From contig CAMHUI010000002.1 of assembly GCA_946188345.1 (NCBI GenBank), forward strand, positions 37,271 through 101,270: DNA of 64,000 nucleotides. Direction: 5' to 3'. A program made the position numbers and the translations under genes. Positions 60,888-64,000 of this stretch are shown here, one piece after another. Numbering within the stretch: position 1 is the stretch's first letter; each line of letters opens with the position of its first letter. The stretch comes from an uncultured Prevotellaceae bacterium (GTDB taxonomy: Bacteria; Bacteroidota; Bacteroidia; Bacteroidales; Bacteroidaceae). Below the pieces are notes generated by a model that saw only the letters and a program-made list of their open reading frames with translations, was not told the origin of the DNA and did no database searches.

Positions 60888-61902
60888 GATTATCACCCTT
60901 GGCGAAATCATGCTTCGCCTCTCGCCTCCCCGGCAGCAACGCCTCGTGCAGGCCACACAGTTGGATGTGGTCTACGGCGGGGGCGAGGCCAATGTGGCAG
61001 TCAGCCTGGCCAACTACGGTCACGACTCGCGCTTCGTCACGAAGATTCCTCAGAACGAGATAGGGCAAGCCGCCGTGAACTCGCTGCGCCAGTATGGCGT
61101 AGACACGCAATATATCGTCCGTGGTGGCGAGCGCATCGGCATCTATTATCTGGAGACAGGCTCCGCCATGCGCCCCTCGAAAGTGGTCTACGACCGCGCC
61201 CATTCAGCCATCGCTGAAGCTAAGAAGGAAGACTTCGACTTCGACAGCATCATGCAGGATGCCCGCTGGTTCCATTGGACAGGCATCACGCCGGCCATCA
61301 GCGACCGCGCCGCCCAGCTGGTGAAGGCAGCCTGCGAGGCGGCCCGGCGACATGGCGTCACCGTCTCGTGCGACCTCAACTTCCGCAAGAAGCTATGGAC
61401 CACCGAGAAGGCTCGGCAGGTGATGCGCCCCCTGATGAAGTATGTCGACGTGTGCATCGGCAATGAGGAAGATGCCAAGCTCTGTCTGGGATTTGCTCCT
61501 GATGCCGACGTCGAAGGCGGGCAGACAGATGCCGAGGGCTACAAGAACATCTTCCGCGGCATGGTAGAGGAGTTTGGCTTCAAATATGTTGCATCCTCGC
61601 TGCGCGAGAGCATTTCAGCCTCGCACAATGGTTGGAAAGCCCTCATCTACAACGGTGCCGATTTCTATGAGAGTCGCCGCTACGATATCCAGCCCATCGT
61701 CGACCGAGTGGGTGGCGGCGATGCCTTCGCAGCCGGACTCATACACGGACTGCTCAGCTACGAGACACAGGCTGAGGCCTTGGAGTTTGCCGTGGCAGCA
61801 TCCGCACTGAAGCATACCATCGAAGGCGATACCAACCACGTGACCATCAACGAAGTAGAAACTCTCATGGCCGGCGATGGATCCGGTCGTGTGCAAAGAT
61901 AA
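60877..61902 (+). CDS. kdgK: 2-keto-3-deoxygluconate kinase (PfkB family)
   Basis: Phosphorylates 2-keto-3-deoxygluconate to KDPG. The 341-residue protein starts MKSKIITLGEIMLRLSPP at 60877, overlapping the ABC stop by 11 bases; an upstream extension is a frame artefact. PfkB motifs: GGGEANVAVSLANYG near the start and DRVGGGDAFAAG with the catalytic Asp near 282. The KDG-binding style (RPSKVVYDRAHSA) fits KdgK over ribokinase or fructokinase, and the adjacent uxuA supports this. Specificity is still an inference from context. Confidence 0.88.
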   Translation: MKSKIITLGEIMLRLSPPRQQRLVQATQLDVVYGGGEANVAVSLANYGHDSRFVTKIPQNEIGQAAVNSLRQYGVDTQYIVRGGERIGIYYLETGSAMRPSKVVYDRAHSAIAEAKKEDFDFDSIMQDARWFHWTGITPAISDRAAQLVKAACEAARRHGVTVSCDLNFRKKLWTTEKARQVMRPLMKYVDVCIGNEEDAKLCLGFAPDADVEGGQTDAEGYKNIFRGMVEEFGFKYVASSLRESISASHNGWKALIYNGADFYESRRYDIQPIVDRVGGGDAFAAGLIHGLLSYETQAEALEFAVAASALKHTIEGDTNHVTINEVETLMAGDGSGRVQR

Positions 61903-61907
61903 ATGGC

Positions 61908-62720
61908 ATGAATCAGTTATTCGATATTACAGGTAAAGTGGTCGTGATGACCGGCGCTACAGGCGTTCTCGGTACGGCCATCTCGAAATATCTCGCCCGG
62001 CAGGGAGCCCGGGTGGTAGTCCTTGGACGTAATGAAGCGAAGGGGCAGGCTGTCGTGGCAGAAATTAAGGCTGCAGGCGGCGAGGCGATGTTCCTTACGA
62101 CCGATGTGCTTAACCGCGACATATTGGAGCAGAACCTGCGGGATGTCCTGGCTGCCTATGGCACCGTGGACGTGCTGCTGAACGCTGCCGGGGGAAACAT
62201 GCCGGGAGCTACCATCGCGCCCGACAAGACCTTCTTCGACCTCAGTGCCGAGGCCATCGAGCAGGTGATGCAGCTCAACCTCGTCGGCACAATCTTGCCC
62301 ACGCAGGTGTTCCTGCAGCCTATGGCCGAGAAGAAGAGCGGTGTCGTGGTCAACTTCTCGTCGATGTCGGCCTTTCGACCGTTGACACGTGTGGCAGGCT
62401 ATGGTGTGGCCAAGGCAGGCGTAAGCAATTTCACCGCCTATATGGCGACGGAGGTGGCGAAGAAGTTCTCGCCCGACATCCGTGTCAATGCCATTGCGCC
62501 CGGCTTCTTCCTGACCGAACAGAACCGCACGCTGCTGACCAACCCCGACGGGTCGTTCACCGAGCGTGGCCGTGACATCATCCGCCAGACCCCGATGGGG
62601 CGCATGGGCGACCCCGAGGACCTCTGCGGCACCATCCACTACCTCATCAGCCCCGCCTCGCGTTTTGTCACCGGCACCGTGGCCGTTGTCGACGGCGGCT
62701 TCAATGTATTCTCGATATAA
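61908..62720 (+). CDS. SDR oxidoreductase, probable fructuronate reductase
   Basis: A 270-residue short-chain dehydrogenase with cofactor motif TGATGVLGTAI (15-25), NAAGG, catalytic Ser in NFSSMSAF and the Tyr/Lys pair in YGVAKAG. It lies 5 bases after kdgK and 57 bases before uxuA. In this operon position Bacteroidetes carry an SDR that interconverts mannonate and fructuronate in place of the unrelated long-chain UxuB. That role is inferred from context; the gene family alone does not prove it. Confidence 0.87.
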   Translation: MNQLFDITGKVVVMTGATGVLGTAISKYLARQGARVVVLGRNEAKGQAVVAEIKAAGGEAMFLTTDVLNRDILEQNLRDVLAAYGTVDVLLNAAGGNMPGATIAPDKTFFDLSAEAIEQVMQLNLVGTILPTQVFLQPMAEKKSGVVVNFSSMSAFRPLTRVAGYGVAKAGVSNFTAYMATEVAKKFSPDIRVNAIAPGFFLTEQNRTLLTNPDGSFTERGRDIIRQTPMGRMGDPEDLCGTIHYLISPASRFVTGTVAVVDGGFNVFSI

Positions 62721-62777
62721 TCAACGAAGAAAACGCAATAGCGTCATAACAACAATTGAAATAACAATCTTTACGAC

Positions 62778-63950
62778 ATGATATTATGTAAGCAGAGTTT
62801 TCGCTGGTATGGTCCTAATGACCCCGTGTCACTGCAGGACGTCCGGCAAGCTGGAGCCGAAGGCGTAGTGACAGCCCTACATCATGTGCCCAACGGCGAG
62901 GTGTGGACGGTGGACGAAATCATGAAGCGCAAGCAGATGATAGAGGCTGCCGGGCTGGAGTGGTCGGCGGTAGAAAGTGTGCCGGTGCACGAACATATCA
63001 AGACGCAGACAGGTGATTACCAGCGCTACATCGATAACTATAAGACATCGTTGAGGAACCTCGGACGCTGCGGCATCCGGGTCGTCACCTATAACTTCAT
63101 GCCCGTGCTCGACTGGACACGCACCGACCTGGCCTACGAGATGCCCGACGGCAGCCGGGCCTTGCGCTTCGAGCGTGCTGCCTTCATTGCCTTCGACCTG
63201 TTCATCCTGAAGCGTCCCGGCGCCGAGAAAGACTATGCGGAGGCTGAGATTGAGAAGGCCCGTAGTCGCTATGAGCAGATGGATGCTGCCGAGCGCCAGC
63301 TCATCACCCGCAACATGATAGCCGGCCTGCCTGGCTCTGAGGAGAGCTTCACGCTGGAACAGTTCCAGAAGGAACTCGACCGCTATAAAGACATCGATGC
63401 CGACCGTCTCCGTGCGAACCTTATATATTTCTTACAGGAGGTATGTCCTGTGGCCGAAGCGGCTGGCGTCAGGTTGGTCATCCATCCTGACGACCCGCCT
63501 ATGTCCATCCTTGGCCTGCCACGCATCATGTCGACAGCCGACGACTTCCAAAAGCTCATCGATGCCGTGCCGAGTATGACCAATGGTCTCTGCCTGTGCA
63601 CAGGGTCGCTGGGCGTGCGGCCAGACAACGACCTGCCCGCCATGATGCGTCGCTTTGCCGACCGGATAGACTTCGTCCATCTGCGCAGTACCCAGCGCGA
63701 CAGCGAGGGCAACTTCTATGAAGCCAACCACCTCGAGGGCGACGTGCCGATGGTGGAGGTGATGAAGGCGTTCCTCGAGATCCAGCAGCAGCGCGGTGAA
63801 CGGATTGTCATGCGTCCCGACCACGGCCATCAGATGATTGACGACCTGAAGAAAAAGACCAACCCCGGTTATTCCTGCATCGGCCGCCTGCGAGGCTTGG
63901 CTGAGCTACGTGGCCTGGAACTGGGACTGGCGAGTAATAATGAGAAATGA
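62778..63950 (+). CDS. uxuA: mannonate dehydratase
   Basis: Dehydrates D-mannonate to 2-keto-3-deoxygluconate, the substrate of KdgK. The 390-residue TIM-barrel protein shows the metal and active-site segments [50 protein letters not shown] and MRPDHGHQM. The C terminus (LASNNEK) runs into the AATGAGA heptamer array, whose repeats include the stop codon. An isomerase (uxaC) and a transporter would be expected nearby but are not in the window. Confidence 0.95.
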   Translation: MILCKQSFRWYGPNDPVSLQDVRQAGAEGVVTALHHVPNGEVWTVDEIMKRKQMIEAAGLEWSAVESVPVHEHIKTQTGDYQRYIDNYKTSLRNLGRCGIRVVTYNFMPVLDWTRTDLAYEMPDGSRALRFERAAFIAFDLFILKRPGAEKDYAEAEIEKARSRYEQMDAAERQLITRNMIAGLPGSEESFTLEQFQKELDRYKDIDADRLRANLIYFLQEVCPVAEAAGVRLVIHPDDPPMSILGLPRIMSTADDFQKLIDAVPSMTNGLCLCTGSLGVRPDNDLPAMMRRFADRIDFVHLRSTQRDSEGNFYEANHLEGDVPMVEVMKAFLEIQQQRGERIVMRPDHGHQMIDDLKKKTNPGYSCIGRLRGLAELRGLELGLASNNEK

Positions 63951-64000
63951 GAAATGAGGAATGAGAAATGAGGAATGAGAAATGAGGAATGAGAAATGAG
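63939..64000 (+). repeat. heptamer tandem array AATGAGA/AATGAGG at the right edge
   Basis: Eight full 7-base units plus a partial one continue past the window end. After two AATGAGA units the forms mostly alternate AATGAGG/AATGAGA. The array starts inside the uxuA coding sequence and contains its stop. Confidence 0.85.

Overview
The window looks like chromosomal DNA of a Prevotella-type member of the Bacteroidales. The evidence is the recurrent TAnnTTTG promoter -7 box (several with a TTTG box 19-20 bases upstream), few Shine-Dalgarno sites, a PorT-like type IX secretion protein, secreted proteins with type IX-like C-terminal tails, SPII lipoproteins, and many plant and host glycan enzymes. 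Most of the window is moderately GC-rich; the first 4.1 kb is strikingly AT-rich and looks acquired.

Layout. 1-7.8 kb is an accessory segment. It holds an AT-rich two-gene operon (a TPR/OB-fold protein and an SF1 helicase-like protein that has lost its ATPase motifs), a BRO-N/Fic protein, palindromic and tandem-repeat DNA, a GH43 glycosidase and a truncated KilA-N gene. 7.8-19.9 kb holds gpmI, a membrane-anchored Kelch/AraC regulator followed by two secreted proteins, a lipoprotein and a GH29 fucosidase, a small heat-shock protein, and slyD-aroC. 20.1-26.3 kb is a plus-strand run: a lipoprotein, a MIP18/DUF59 protein, lpxH, a GDSL esterase, a C11 protease and a sialate-type acetylesterase. 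26.4-36.6 kb holds pta-ackA, folP-cdaA plus a large DUF3472-like secreted protein, murF and an OmpA-type lipoprotein. 36.8-47.3 kb holds a GH38 alpha-mannosidase, purL, a STAS-kinase fusion and a split chromate-transporter pair. 47.5-57.1 kb holds two secreted proteins with a shared C-terminal module, a 55-residue ferredoxin, porT and a two-gene 5'-nucleotidase. 57.3 kb to the end holds a heterodimeric ABC exporter overlapping a hexuronate operon (kdgK, an SDR oxidoreductase, uxuA).

How the genes work together. GH43, GH29, GH38, GDSL and SASA proteins release sugars and acyl groups from glycans in the periplasm or at the surface. uxuA, the SDR and kdgK would carry glucuronate-derived mannonate toward KDPG. 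gpmI and pta-ackA belong to the fermentation route to acetate. PorT would help export the proteins with type IX-like tails.

The least expected content is non-coding. A ~420-bp repeat occurs three times (17.6, 40.5 and 53.3 kb) with an almost gap-free core and a conserved hairpin. There is a ~195-bp triple nested palindrome at 53.7 kb, a 22-bp tandem array at 28.9 kb, several heptamer-repeat tracts, and a promoter plus terminator pair at 18.1-18.2 kb that predicts a small RNA. No rRNA, tRNA, CRISPR array or complete insertion sequence was recognised.
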